A DNA stretch of 8,442 bases from Burkholderiales bacterium (GTDB lineage: Bacteria > Pseudomonadota > Gammaproteobacteria > Burkholderiales > Burkholderiaceae_C), in assembly GCA_947474415.1 (NCBI GenBank), contig CANJKD010000069.1:1-8442 (forward strand), given 5' to 3'. Below the pieces are notes generated by a model. The model did not search any database, had not been told where the DNA came from, and saw nothing but the letters and a program-made list of their open reading frames with translations. The position numbers were made by a program, and so were the translations under genes. This document shows, one piece after another, positions 1 through 7,704 of the stretch (positions within the stretch are counted from its first letter, which is position 1; every line of letters starts with the position of its first letter).

Positions 1-2
1 CC

Positions 3-869
3 ATCCCCTACGAGCGTGATTTCACGTTGATCGGCACCACCGATGTCGAGCACCACGGCGCCGTCGGCGAGGCACGCATCGATGCGTCCGAAACCGCATA
101 TCTGTGCGAGCAGGCGAGCCGCTATTTCGCGAAGCCCGTGACGCCGCAAGACGTGGTCTGGAGCTATGCCGGCGTGCGCCCGCTGCTCGACGACGAATCG
201 GGTGACCCCTCGGCCGTGACGCGCGACTATTCGCTCGAACTCGACTGGCCTGCTGCCGGGCCGCCCCAGGGCGGGCGCGCCCCTTCGGGGGGCCGGGGCG
301 AAGCCCCCCGGGGCTTGGTTCGGCAGGCGCCGTTGCTCACCGTGTGGGGTGGCAAGATCACCACCTTCCGCAAGCTCGCCGAAGAGGCTGCCGACCTGCT
401 CGCCGCGCCGCTCGCCAGCTCTGCCAAGCGCGGCGCGTGGACACATGGGGCGTACTTGCCGGGCGGCGACCTGAGCGCCTGGATCGGCAAGGCGCAGCGG
501 CCCGACACTGACTTCACACGCTTCGCTCAAGCCGCCGCGCTGCGCTACCCGCAACTGCCCGCCGCCGTCTGCCATCGGCTGGCGCGCGCCTATGGCGCCT
601 GCATCGATACGCTTCTTGCAGGCGCGGGCTCGGGCGGCCTCGGCACCGAGATCGCCCCCGGTCTGTTTGAAATCGAGATGAACTACCTGCACGACCACGA
701 GTGGGCGCGCAGCGCCGAAGATGTGCTGTGGCGGCGCAGCAAGCTCGGCCTGCATTTCAGCGCGTCGCAGTGCCGGGCGGTGGCCGACTGGTGCGCCGCG
801 CACTGGACCGTCGAGCCGGCGCCCCGTTCGGCCCCGGCCTCGCACCCGATGGAGACCCCATGGAACTGA
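3..869 (+). CDS. glpD: Aerobic glycerol-3-phosphate dehydrogenase, C-terminal part (5' end outside window)
   Basis: FAD-dependent, membrane-associated enzyme that oxidises sn-glycerol-3-phosphate to dihydroxyacetone phosphate and passes electrons to quinone. The frame is open from the window edge: the first codons read IPYERDFTLIGTTDVEH, a typical internal GlpD block, so the start lies upstream. Later blocks that fit GlpD are YAGVRPLLDDES with TRDYSLELD (about nt 168-245), the FAD-site segment GGKITTFRKLAEEA (nt 348 onward) and, in the C-terminal cap domain, LPGGDL, the RYPQLP region and HDHEWARSAEDVLWRRSKLG. About 289 residues are visible and the C-terminus is complete. One oddity is an extra stretch of roughly 20 Gly/Pro/Arg/Ala-rich residues at nt 246-326, just before APLLTVWGGK, where E. 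coli GlpD has only a short loop. It is encoded by a palindromic element. The stop overlaps the start of glpS by 10 nt, placing glpD first among the visible operon genes. Confidence 0.95.
   Translation: MPYERDFTLIGTTDVEHHGAVGEARIDASETAYLCEQASRYFAKPVTPQDVVWSYAGVRPLLDDESGDPSAVTRDYSLELDWPAAGPPQGGRAPSGGRGEAPRGLVRQAPLLTVWGGKITTFRKLAEEAADLLAAPLASSAKRGAWTHGAYLPGGDLSAWIGKAQRPDTDFTRFAQAAALRYPQLPAAVCHRLARAYGACIDTLLAGAGSGGLGTEIAPGLFEIEMNYLHDHEWARSAEDVLWRRSKLGLHFSASQCRAVADWCAAHWTVEPAPRSAPASHPMETPWN
253..326. repeat. GC-rich palindromic element inserted in frame in glpD
   Basis: A nested set of inverted repeats lies inside the glpD reading frame. The outer arms are CTGCCG (253-258) and CGGCAG (321-326). 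Inside are CGCCC/GGGCG (262-266/269-273), CCCC-TTCG-GGGG (280-291, a cUUCGg-type tetraloop), GGGGC-GAA-GCCCC (295-307) and AAGCCCC-CC-GGGGCTT (301-316). CGCCCC (262-267) can also pair with GGGGCG (295-300). It translates without a stop into a low-complexity Gly/Pro/Arg/Ala segment that has no counterpart at this place in E. coli GlpD as I recall it. Conserved GlpD sequence resumes directly on both sides. I read it as an insertion of a dispersed palindromic repeat; exact borders are uncertain by several bases. Confidence 0.7.
851..855 (+). promoter_or_regulatory. Ribosome binding site of glpS
   Basis: GGAGA ends 4 nt before the ATG at 860, inside the end of glpD. It decides the glpS start: the same frame stays open further upstream to an ATG at 701, but that extension is Arg/Ala-rich antiparallel-type sequence within glpD and has no ABC character. 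Confidence 0.7.
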
Positions 870-1936
870 TGCTCGAACGCATCGAGCAACGCGTGGGTGC
901 CGTACCCCACCTGTACCCGCTCGACCTGACCTTGGTGCCGCGCGCCGTGACCGTGCTGCTCGGCGCCACGCAGGCCGGCAAGACCACGCTGATGCGCGTG
1001 ATGGCCGGGCTCGATGTGCCGGCCAAGGGCCGCGTGCTCGTCGACGGCATCGACGTGACCGGCAAGCCGGTGCGCGAACGCAACGTCGCGATGGTCTACC
1101 AGCAGTTCATCAACTACCCGTCGATGACGGTGGCCGACAACATTGCCTCGCCACTGAAGTTGCGGCGCGAAAAGAACATCGACGCGCGCGTGGCCGAACT
1201 CGCCGCCAAGCTCCACATCGAGCCCTTCCTGAAGCGCCTGCCGGCCGAGTTGTCGGGTGGCCAGCAGCAGCGTGTCGCGCTGGCCCGCGCGCTCGCCAAG
1301 AACGCGCCGCTGATGCTGCTCGACGAACCGCTGGTGAACCTCGACTACAAGCTGCGCGAGGAACTGCGCGACGAGCTTTCACAGCTCTTCGCGAGCGGCC
1401 AGTCGACGGTTGTCTATGCCACCACCGAGCCCACCGAGGCGCTCTTGCTCGGCGGCTACACGGCCGTGTTGGACGCCGGTGAGTTGCTGCAATACGGGCC
1501 CACCGCCGAGGTCTTCCACCGGCCGCTGTCGATCCGCGTCGCGCGCGCTTTCAGCGACCCGCCGATGAACCTGATCGAAGGCCGCGCCGCCGCTGGCGGC
1601 CTGGCGTTGGCCGGCGGTCTGAGCCTGCCCCTCGCCTTGCCCGCCGGCCACGCCGACGCGTTGACGCTCGGCGTGCGCGCCGGTGCCTTGCGGGTGCAGC
1701 AGCGCCCCGGTGACTTGGCGCTGCCGGGCCGCGTCGAGCTGGCCGAGATCTCGGGTTCCGACACCTTCGTGCACGTGCACACCGCGCTCGGCGAACTGGT
1801 GGCGCAACTCACCGGCGTGCATGTGTTCGCGCTCGGCGCGCCCATCACGCTGCACCTGAACCCGGCGCAAGCTTATGTGTTCGGCGCCGATGGCCAGCTG
1901 CTCGTCGCACCCGCCGTCGGCATGGGAAGGCTCTGA
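860..1936 (+). CDS. glpS: Glycerol ABC importer, ATP-binding subunit GlpS (degenerate Walker A and switch region)
   Basis: Cytoplasmic ATPase of the glycerol ABC importer, 358 residues, of the MalK/UgpC (CUT1) type: nucleotide-binding domain at about 1-235 and a C-terminal TOBE-like regulatory region at about 280-358. Walker A is at residues 35-42 and reads GATQAGKT, lacking the usual central glycines but keeping Lys41 and Thr42. The Q-loop glutamine lies in VYQQF (about 81-82). The signature LSGGQ is intact at 131-135 and Walker B is LMLLDEP with catalytic Glu156. The usual switch histidine (VTHDQ) is replaced: the segment reads ATTEPTEA, with Thr189 at the His position. GlpS therefore offers a good signature motif but a poor ATP site of its own, and probably works as a heterodimer with GlpT. 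The start is set by the GGAGA site and overlaps glpD by 10 nt; the stop is 1 nt before glpT. The glpS rather than generic ugpC/malK assignment rests on these motifs plus operon order. Confidence 0.9.
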   Translation: MELMLERIEQRVGAVPHLYPLDLTLVPRAVTVLLGATQAGKTTLMRVMAGLDVPAKGRVLVDGIDVTGKPVRERNVAMVYQQFINYPSMTVADNIASPLKLRREKNIDARVAELAAKLHIEPFLKRLPAELSGGQQQRVALARALAKNAPLMLLDEPLVNLDYKLREELRDELSQLFASGQSTVVYATTEPTEALLLGGYTAVLDAGELLQYGPTAEVFHRPLSIRVARAFSDPPMNLIEGRAAAGGLALAGGLSLPLALPAGHADALTLGVRAGALRVQQRPGDLALPGRVELAEISGSDTFVHVHTALGELVAQLTGVHVFALGAPITLHLNPAQAYVFGADGQLLVAPAVGMGRL

Positions 1937-1937
1937 C

Positions 1938-3031
1938 ATGGCCCGCATCGAACTCGACCTGGCACATGCCTACAAGCCGAACCCGCAGCGCGACGAAGAC
2001 TATGCGCTGCTGCCGCTGAAGATGCGCTTCGACGACGGCGGCGCCTACGCGCTGCTCGGGCCTTCGGGCTGCGGCAAGACGACGCTGCTGAACATCGTCT
2101 CCGGCCTCGTGAAACCTTCGCACGGCAGCGTGACCTTCGACGGCAGCGAAGTCACCGCGCGCACGCCGCAACAACGCAACATTGCGCAGGTGTTCCAGTT
2201 CCCGGTCATCTACGACACGATGACGGTCGCCGAAAACCTCGCCTTCCCCCTGCGCAACCGGGGCGTGGCGGCCGACAAGATCAAGCAGCGCGTCGGCAAG
2301 ATTGCCGAGATGCTGGAGATGAGCGGCCAGCTCGACATGCGCGCCGCCGGGCTGGCGGCCGATGCGAAGCAGAAGATCTCGCTCGGCCGCGGCCTGGTGC
2401 GTGAAGACGTGAGCGCGGTGCTGTTCGACGAGCCGCTGACCGTCATCGACCCGCACCTGAAATGGCAGTTGCGCCGCAAGCTGAAGCAGATTCACCACGA
2501 GCTGAAGCTGACGCTGATCTACGTTACCCACGACCAGGTCGAGGCGCTGACCTTCGCCGACCAGGTGGTGGTGATGACGCGCGGGCGGGCGGTGCAGATC
2601 GGCAGCGCGTCTGACCTGTTCGAGCGGCCGCAGCACACCTTCGTCGGCCACTTCATCGGCTCGCCGGGCATGAACTTCCTGCCGGTGCACTGGAACGGTT
2701 CGGGCATCGATGTGGCCGGCCGCAGCATGTTCAGCTCTGTCGCCGCATTGAAACTCGCCGGTGCAGACAAGCTCGGCGTGCGGCCTGAATACGTCAGCCT
2801 CGCGGCCCCGAACGAAGCCGGCGCCGTGCCCGCCCTGGTGACGCAGGCGCAAGACATCGGCACCTACTGGCTCATCACCGCGCGGGTCAGTGGTGGCGAG
2901 GAATCAGTTGTACGCGCGAGGCTGAGCCCGGAGCAAGCCATTCCGAATGTCGGCGACGGCGTGTGGTTGTCCATCGTCGGCGCGCACACCTGCTTCTACA
3001 AGGACGAGCAATTGATTGCGGAGGCCAACAC

Positions 3032-3035
<4 letters not shown>
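1938..3035 (+). CDS. glpT: Glycerol ABC importer, ATP-binding subunit GlpT (degenerate signature motif)
   Basis: Second ATPase subunit, 365 residues. This glpT is the ABC ATPase of the GlpSTPQV system, not the glycerol-3-phosphate/phosphate antiporter of E. coli with the same symbol. Walker A is canonical (GPSGCGKT, residues 41-48), the Q-loop is VFQFP (Q87), Walker B is AVLFDEP with Glu165, and the switch histidine is present in YVTHDQ (His198). The ABC signature is lost: the expected LSGGQ position reads LAADAKQ (139-145), although KISLGRGL after it keeps the helix pattern. The D-loop is also unusual (LTVIDPHL). A TOBE-like region occupies about 285-365. The start ATG at 1938 follows a GGGAAGG ribosome site (1924-1930) and lies 1 nt after the glpS stop; an upstream in-frame ATG at 1875 lies inside glpS and is not needed. 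The last codons overlap glpP by 4 nt (ATGA). Its faults are complementary to those of GlpS. Confidence 0.9.
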
Positions 3036-3908
<873 letters not shown>

Positions 3909-3916
<8 letters not shown>

Positions 3917-4721
3917 GCGCCGCTTCAAGAAACGCACGCTGTTCCTGATCGCGTACCTGGTGTTCGCGATCCTGCCGGTGTACTGGATGATCAACATGTC
4001 GTTCAAGACGAACGAAGAGATCCTGTCCACCTTCAGCCTGTGGCCGAACCACTTCACCTGGGACCACTACAAGACCATCTTCACCGACGAGTCGTGGTAC
4101 TCGGGCTACATCAACTCGATGATCTACGTCGCCATCAACACGGTGATCTCGCTGCTGGTGGCGCTGCCTGCCGCCTACGCGTTCTCGCGCTATTCATTCC
4201 TCGGCGACAAGCACGTGTTCTTCTGGCTGCTGACGAACCGCATGACGCCGCCCGCCGTGTTCCTGCTGCCGTTCTTCCAGCTCTACACCACGCTCGGCAT
4301 GATGGACACGCACATCGCGGTGGCGCTCGCGCACCTGCTGTTCAACGTGCCGCTGGCGGTGTGGATTCTGGAAGGCTTTATGAGCGGCATCCCGCGCGAG
4401 ATTGACGAGACGGCGTACATCGACGGCTACAGCTTTCCGCGCTTTTTCATCCGTATCTTCATCCCGCTGATCAAGGCCGGCGTGGGCGTGGCGGCGTTCT
4501 TCTGTTTCATGTTCAGCTGGGTCGAACTGCTGATGGCGCGAACGCTCACGAGCGTGAACGCGAAGCCCATCGTCGCGGTGATGACGCGCACCGTGAGCGC
4601 ATCGGGCATGGACTGGGGCGTACTCGCAGCAGCCGGCGCTTTGACCATCGTGCCGGGAGCGATCGTGATCTGGTTCGTGCGGCACTACATCGCCAAGGGT
4701 TTCGCGATGGGCCGGGTATGA
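3909..4721 (+). CDS. glpQ: Glycerol ABC importer, permease subunit GlpQ
   Basis: Second permease, MalG/UgpE class, 270 residues; not the glycerophosphodiester phosphodiesterase that carries the symbol glpQ in E. coli. An N-terminal helix (about 10-30, after the basic MDERRFKKR) is followed by hydrophobic stretches at about 70-92, 102-125, 135-156, 188-208 and 237-258. The EAA loop is well conserved at about 161-188 (IPREIDETAYIDGYSFPRFF, then IRIFIPLI). The start ATG at 3909 lies 6 nt after GGAGG (3898-3902) and overlaps the glpP stop by 8 nt. It would pair with GlpP to form the membrane channel. After its stop the next gene begins 31 nt later, the first gap of that size in the operon. Confidence 0.9.
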
Positions 4722-4752
4722 AATCAATTCACGAAGTATTCAGGAGCTTTTG

Positions 4753-5061
4753 ATGTTCGAGTGGATGGCCTGGACCGTGCCGGTGGCGGTGTTCTTCTGC
4801 TGCATCGCCTTGATGCTCGCCGGCATGACGCTGTGGGAGCTGAAATCGCCCACGGTCGAGCGCAAGGGCTGGCTGCCCATCGCCACCACACGTGGCGACC
4901 GCCTGTTCATCGGGCTGCTGAGTGCCGCCTACGTGAACCTGGCCTTCGTCGCGGTGAGCGAAAAGATGATCGTCTGGTTCGGGTTGGAGGCAGAGCCTTC
5001 GATCTGGATCAGCTTCGTGGCCTCGATGCTGGTGCTCGCGCTGGTCATGCGGAAAGGCTAG
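4753..5061 (+). CDS. Small three-helix membrane protein, DUF2160-like, in glycerol ABC operon
   Basis: A 102-residue hydrophobic protein with three likely membrane segments (about 6-28, 52-70 and 82-98), short polar loops and a basic tail MRKG. Notable residues are the Cys pair in VFFCCIALML and the conserved-looking WELKSPTVERKGWLPIATTRGDRLFIG loop, which I recognise as DUF2160. Members of this family sit in glp ABC operons between the permease and binding-protein genes, as here. The function is unknown to me; a role as accessory subunit or assembly factor of GlpPQ is only an inference from position. I chose the ATG at 4753 because AGGAG (4742-4746) lies 6 nt before it; a TTG codon directly upstream (4750) is an alternative that adds one residue. 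There is no transport motif (no EAA loop, no lipobox). Confidence 0.85.
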   Translation: MFEWMAWTVPVAVFFCCIALMLAGMTLWELKSPTVERKGWLPIATTRGDRLFIGLLSAAYVNLAFVAVSEKMIVWFGLEAEPSIWISFVASMLVLALVMRKG

Positions 5062-5073
5062 ATTTCTGGAAAG

Positions 5074-5104
5074 ACACCCGGCCCATTCTTCCCAGCCGGC
5101 GTGT
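5074..5104 (+). promoter_or_regulatory. Stem-loop in the leader of glpV
   Basis: ACACCCGGC (5074-5082) pairs with GCCGGCGTGT (5095-5104) with one bulged C, giving a 9-bp stem and a 12-nt pyrimidine-rich loop. It lies in the 79-nt gap between the DUF2160-like gene and glpV. No T-run follows, so a simple intrinsic terminator is unlikely. A role in mRNA processing or in stabilising the glpV segment is an inference. Confidence 0.5.
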
Positions 5105-5127
5105 CAAGGTTGTCAACGGGAAGCACT

Positions 5128-5135
5128 TAAGGAGA
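5128..5135 (+). promoter_or_regulatory. Strong ribosome binding site of glpV
   Basis: TAAGGAGA is close to the full anti-Shine-Dalgarno complement. The AAGGAG core (5129-5134) ends 6 nt before the ATG at 5141. It is the strongest ribosome site in the operon, which fits the need for excess binding protein over permease. Confidence 0.75.
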
Positions 5136-5140
5136 CAAAG

Positions 5141-6880
5141 ATGAAGATGCGTACCGTGGCCAAAACGGCCATAGCAGCCGCCGCCGCTCTGGCCATGGGC
5201 CAAAGCGTGTGGGCCGGTGAAGCCGAAGCGAAGAAGTGGATCGACGCCGAGTTCCAGCCATCGACCCTGAACAAAGACCAGCAGATGGCCGAGATGAAAT
5301 GGTTCATCGAAGCCGCCAAGAAGCTCAGCGCCAAGGGCGTGAAGGAGATCTCGGTCGTCTCCGAGACGCTGACCACGCACGAGTACGAGTCGAAGACGCT
5401 CGCCAAGGCGTTCGAGGAAATCACCGGCATCAAGGTCAGGCACGACATCATCCAGGAAGGTGATGTGGTCGAGAAGCTGCAGACGTCGATGCAGTCGGGC
5501 AAGTCGATCTATGACGGCTGGATCAGTGACTCCGACCTGATCGGCACGCACTACCGCTACGGCAAGATCATGTCGCTGACCGAGTACATGGCCGGCAAGG
5601 GCAAGGAGTTCACGAACCCAGGCCTCGACCTGAAAGACTTCATCGGCACCAGCTTCACGACCGCGCCCGACAAGCAGCTCTACCAGTTGCCCGACCAGCA
5701 GTTCGCGAATCTGTACTGGTTCCGCGCCGACCTGTTCGCACGCCAGGACCTAAAAGACAAGTTCAAAGCCAAGTACGGCTACGACCTGGGCGTTCCGCTC
5801 AACTGGAGCGCCTACGAAGACATCGCCGCATTCTTCAGCGAAGACGTGAAGACGGTCGACGGCAAACCGATCTATGGCCACATGGACTACGGCAAGAAGG
5901 ACCCGTCGCTCGGCTGGCGCTTCACCGACGCGTGGCTGTCGATGGCCGGCACCGCCGACATCGGCATCCCGAACGGCTTGCCGGTCGACGAATGGGGCAT
6001 TCGCGTCGGCGCCGACAAGTGCACGCCGGTGGGCGCTTCGGTCTCGCGCGGGGGCGCCACCAATTCGCCGGCCGCCGTCTATGCATTGACGAAGTACATC
6101 GACTGGATGAAGAAGTACGCCCCGAAGGAAGCCACCGGCATGACCTTCGGCGAGTCAGGCCCGGTGCCTGCACAAGGCCAGATCGCCCAGCAGATCTTCT
6201 GGTACACCGCCTTCACCGCCGACATGGTGAAGCCCGGCCTGCCGGTCGTGAATGCCGACGGCACACCGAAGTGGCGCATGGCGCCCGGCCCGAACGGCCC
6301 GTACTGGAAGCAAGGCATGCAGAACGGCTACCAGGACGTCGGCTCCTGGACCTTCTTCAAGGACCACGATGCCAACAAGGTGGCCGCCGCCTGGCTCTAC
6401 GCGCAGTTCGTGACCGCGAAGACGACCTCGCTGAAAAAGTCGATTGTCGGCCTGACCTTCGTGCGCGACAGCGACATCCGGCACGACTACTTCACGCAGA
6501 ACGCGAACAAGTACGGCGGCCTGATCGAGTTCTATCGCAGCCCGGCGCGCGTCGCCTGGACGCCGACCGGCACCAACGTTCCCGACTACCCGAAGCTGGC
6601 GCAGCTGTGGTGGAAGAACGTGGCGGTGGCGGTGACCGGCGAGAAGACACCGCAGGCCGCGATGGACAACCTGGCCAAGGAAATGGACGACGTGATGGGG
6701 CGTCTGGAACGTGCTGGCATGACGCACTGCGCGCCCAAGCTGAACCCGATCGGCGACCCTAACAAGTACCTGTCGGACAAGGGCGCGCCCTGGAAGAAGC
6801 TGGCGAACGAGAAGCCGCAAGGCGAGACGATTGCCTACGACACGCTGCTGAACGCGTGGAAGGCCGGCAAGGTGAGGTGA
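5141..6880 (+). CDS. glpV: Periplasmic glycerol-binding protein of the ABC importer, GlpV
   Basis: Secreted solute-binding protein, 579 residues, clearly larger than usual CUT1 binding proteins (about 400-450), as is typical of the GlpV group. It opens with a classical signal peptide: basic MKMRTVAK, an Ala-rich core, and likely cleavage after Val-Trp-Ala (residue 25). There is no lipobox cysteine, so a soluble periplasmic protein is expected. The mature N-terminus WIDAEFQPSTLNKDQQMAEM is characteristic. Two-lobe binding-protein features include TLTTHEYESKTLAKAFEEITGIKV (about 77-99) and the DGWISDSDLIG region (125-135). The mature chain has exactly two cysteines, Cys294 and Cys530, good candidates for a disulfide. 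It would deliver glycerol to GlpPQ. Substrate is inferred from the linkage to glpD and similarity to the Rhizobium system; a related polyol cannot be excluded from sequence alone. The gene is followed by a palindrome cluster rather than by glpK. Confidence 0.92.
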   Translation: MKMRTVAKTAIAAAAALAMGQSVWAGEAEAKKWIDAEFQPSTLNKDQQMAEMKWFIEAAKKLSAKGVKEISVVSETLTTHEYESKTLAKAFEEITGIKVRHDIIQEGDVVEKLQTSMQSGKSIYDGWISDSDLIGTHYRYGKIMSLTEYMAGKGKEFTNPGLDLKDFIGTSFTTAPDKQLYQLPDQQFANLYWFRADLFARQDLKDKFKAKYGYDLGVPLNWSAYEDIAAFFSEDVKTVDGKPIYGHMDYGKKDPSLGWRFTDAWLSMAGTADIGIPNGLPVDEWGIRVGADKCTPVGASVSRGGATNSPAAVYALTKYIDWMKKYAPKEATGMTFGESGPVPAQGQIAQQIFWYTAFTADMVKPGLPVVNADGTPKWRMAPGPNGPYWKQGMQNGYQDVGSWTFFKDHDANKVAAAWLYAQFVTAKTTSLKKSIVGLTFVRDSDIRHDYFTQNANKYGGLIEFYRSPARVAWTPTGTNVPDYPKLAQLWWKNVAVAVTGEKTPQAAMDNLAKEMDDVMGRLERAGMTHCAPKLNPIGDPNKYLSDKGAPWKKLANEKPQGETIAYDTLLNAWKAGKVR

Positions 6881-6890
6881 TTGAGCCTCC

Positions 6891-6912
6891 GGGCCGCGGG
6901 GTACCGCGGCCC
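6891..6912 (+). terminator. Perfect hairpin after glpV, possible operon terminator
   Basis: GGGCCGCGG (6891-6899) and CCGCGGCCC (6904-6912) form a perfect 9-bp stem with a GGTA loop, starting 10 nt after the glpV stop. Its position and very high stability suggest a transcription end or an RNA 3' stabiliser. There is no T-run, so the U-tract of a textbook intrinsic terminator is missing. Confidence 0.5.
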
Positions 6913-6913
6913 A

Positions 6914-6966
6914 CCCCCCAAGGGGGTCGCCGGCCGCCTTCGGAGCGGCCGGGCGGCGGCCGGCGA
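6914..6966. repeat. GC-rich palindrome cluster between glpV and the downstream gene
   Basis: Three further inverted repeats follow the first hairpin. CCCCC-AA-GGGGG lies within 6914-6926. CGGCCGCC-TTCG-G(A)GCGGCCG (6931-6951) is a stem with a cUUCGg tetraloop and one bulged A. The perfect 12-bp arms TCGCCGGCCGCC (6927-6938) and GGCGGCCGGCGA (6955-6966) compete with that structure. The order of motifs (GGGCCGC, C-run/A/G-run, C-TTCG-G) resembles the element inside glpD at 253-326, so both may belong to one dispersed palindrome family. Confidence 0.65.
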
Positions 6967-6984
6967 GCCGCGTTGTGACGGTCC

Positions 6985-6990
6985 GACAAT
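6985..6990 (+). promoter_or_regulatory. Possible -10 box of a leaderless promoter
   Basis: GACAAT (6985-6990) sits 6 nt before the ATG at 6997. Transcription from such a -10 box would start at or next to the A of the ATG, giving a leaderless message. This fits the absence of any Shine-Dalgarno sequence before this gene. No convincing -35 box is visible, so the call is weak. Confidence 0.3.
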
Positions 6991-6996
6991 CGCGCC

Positions 6997-7704
6997 ATGA
7001 AGATCACCTTCCGCTGTGACCCGTCCCTGATCGACCTGCTGCCGCGCCCGGTGCCGGCCAAGGCTGCGCTGCCCGGCTGGCTGCGCCAGATGGCGCCGCA
7101 CGTGCCGTCGGCGCTGCACCAGCGCAGCATCCGCACCGTCAAGCAGTGCCCGCCCTTTGTTGACGCCATGGCGCATGGCTTCATGGTCTTGCTGCCCTGC
7201 GACGTGAGCGTGCACGACGGCCGGTTCAGCTGGGACTGGCCGGTGCCGCCGCTGGGCGTGACCGGCCACCCGCGCGCGCCGCTGAGCTTTCATGTGCCGG
7301 AGCAGATCGCGCATTCGCCGCTGGCGCACGGGCGGCAGTCGGCGATCAAGTTCAATAGCTTCTGGACCATCGAGCTTGCGCCCGGCTGGTCGCTGATGGC
7401 GGTGCACCCGGTGAATCGCGCCGACCTGCCGTTTCGCACCATCACCGGCCTGGTCGATGCGGACCGGTTCCATGACGTGGGCATCAACTTCCCGGCCGTC
7501 TGGAGCGACCCCGGCTTTAGCGGCGTGCTGCCGCGCGGCACACCCGTCGCGCAGTGCTACGCGGTGCCGCGCGAGGCACCGGTGCTGGTGTGCGAGCCGA
7601 TGTCAGCCGCTCACATGCAACGTTATGACGAACTCGCCACACGCATCCTGGCAGGGCCGGGTGTCTACCGAAAGGCTTATCGCAGCAAGCGCGGCGCGGC
7701 GTGA
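6997..7704 (+). CDS. Protein of unknown function, DUF6065-like
   Basis: A 235-residue soluble protein with no signal peptide or membrane segment. I recognise a resemblance to DUF6065, mainly in the central block IKFNSFWTIELAPGWSLMAV followed by HPVNRADLPFRTITGLVDAD (about 117-156), which is rich in aromatic and hydrophobic beta-strand patterns; the biochemical function is unknown to me. Other visible features are PLPGWLR-like text near residue 26, the CPPFVDAMAHGFMVLLPCDV segment (51-70), five cysteines (7, 51, 68, 187, 199) without a clear metal-site spacing, and a basic tail YRKAYRSKRGAA. The ATG at 6997 has no Shine-Dalgarno; the protein begins naturally there (MKITFRCDP). It lies on the same strand as the glp operon but is separated by the palindrome cluster, so it is probably its own transcription unit. 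It converges with the TPR gene, leaving 19 nt between stops. Confidence 0.75.
   Translation: MKITFRCDPSLIDLLPRPVPAKAALPGWLRQMAPHVPSALHQRSIRTVKQCPPFVDAMAHGFMVLLPCDVSVHDGRFSWDWPVPPLGVTGHPRAPLSFHVPEQIAHSPLAHGRQSAIKFNSFWTIELAPGWSLMAVHPVNRADLPFRTITGLVDADRFHDVGINFPAVWSDPGFSGVLPRGTPVAQCYAVPREAPVLVCEPMSAAHMQRYDELATRILAGPGVYRKAYRSKRGAA

Noticed and set aside
246..326. Frameshift or decay of glpD at the low-complexity segment
   Set aside because: The same frame carries conserved GlpD blocks on both sides and the C-terminus is full length, so this is an in-frame insertion, not a pseudogene.
701..859. N-terminal extension of glpS to an upstream ATG
   Set aside because: The extra 53 residues are encoded by glpD in another frame, are Arg/Ala-rich and show no ABC features; the ATG at 860 has a good ribosome site.
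1845..2852. Long - strand open frame of 335 codons opposite glpT
   Set aside because: It is Arg/His/Ala-rich, a usual antisense artefact of high-GC genes, and lies over a clear ABC ATPase gene.
4722..4752. Internal promoter in the slightly AT-richer gap after glpQ
   Set aside because: No -35/-10 pair with proper spacing is visible; the gap is explained by the ribosome site AGGAG at 4742-4746.
5074..5104. Intrinsic terminator ahead of glpV
   Set aside because: The stem is followed by mixed sequence with no T-run, and glpV belongs functionally to the operon.
5932..6762. Second + strand frame of 276 codons inside glpV
   Set aside because: It is an Arg-rich shadow of the glpV frame; GlpV is continuous and conserved through this stretch.
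6891..6966. CRISPR array or insertion-sequence ends
   Set aside because: The repeats are inverted, not regularly spaced direct repeats, and no transposase or target duplication is seen.
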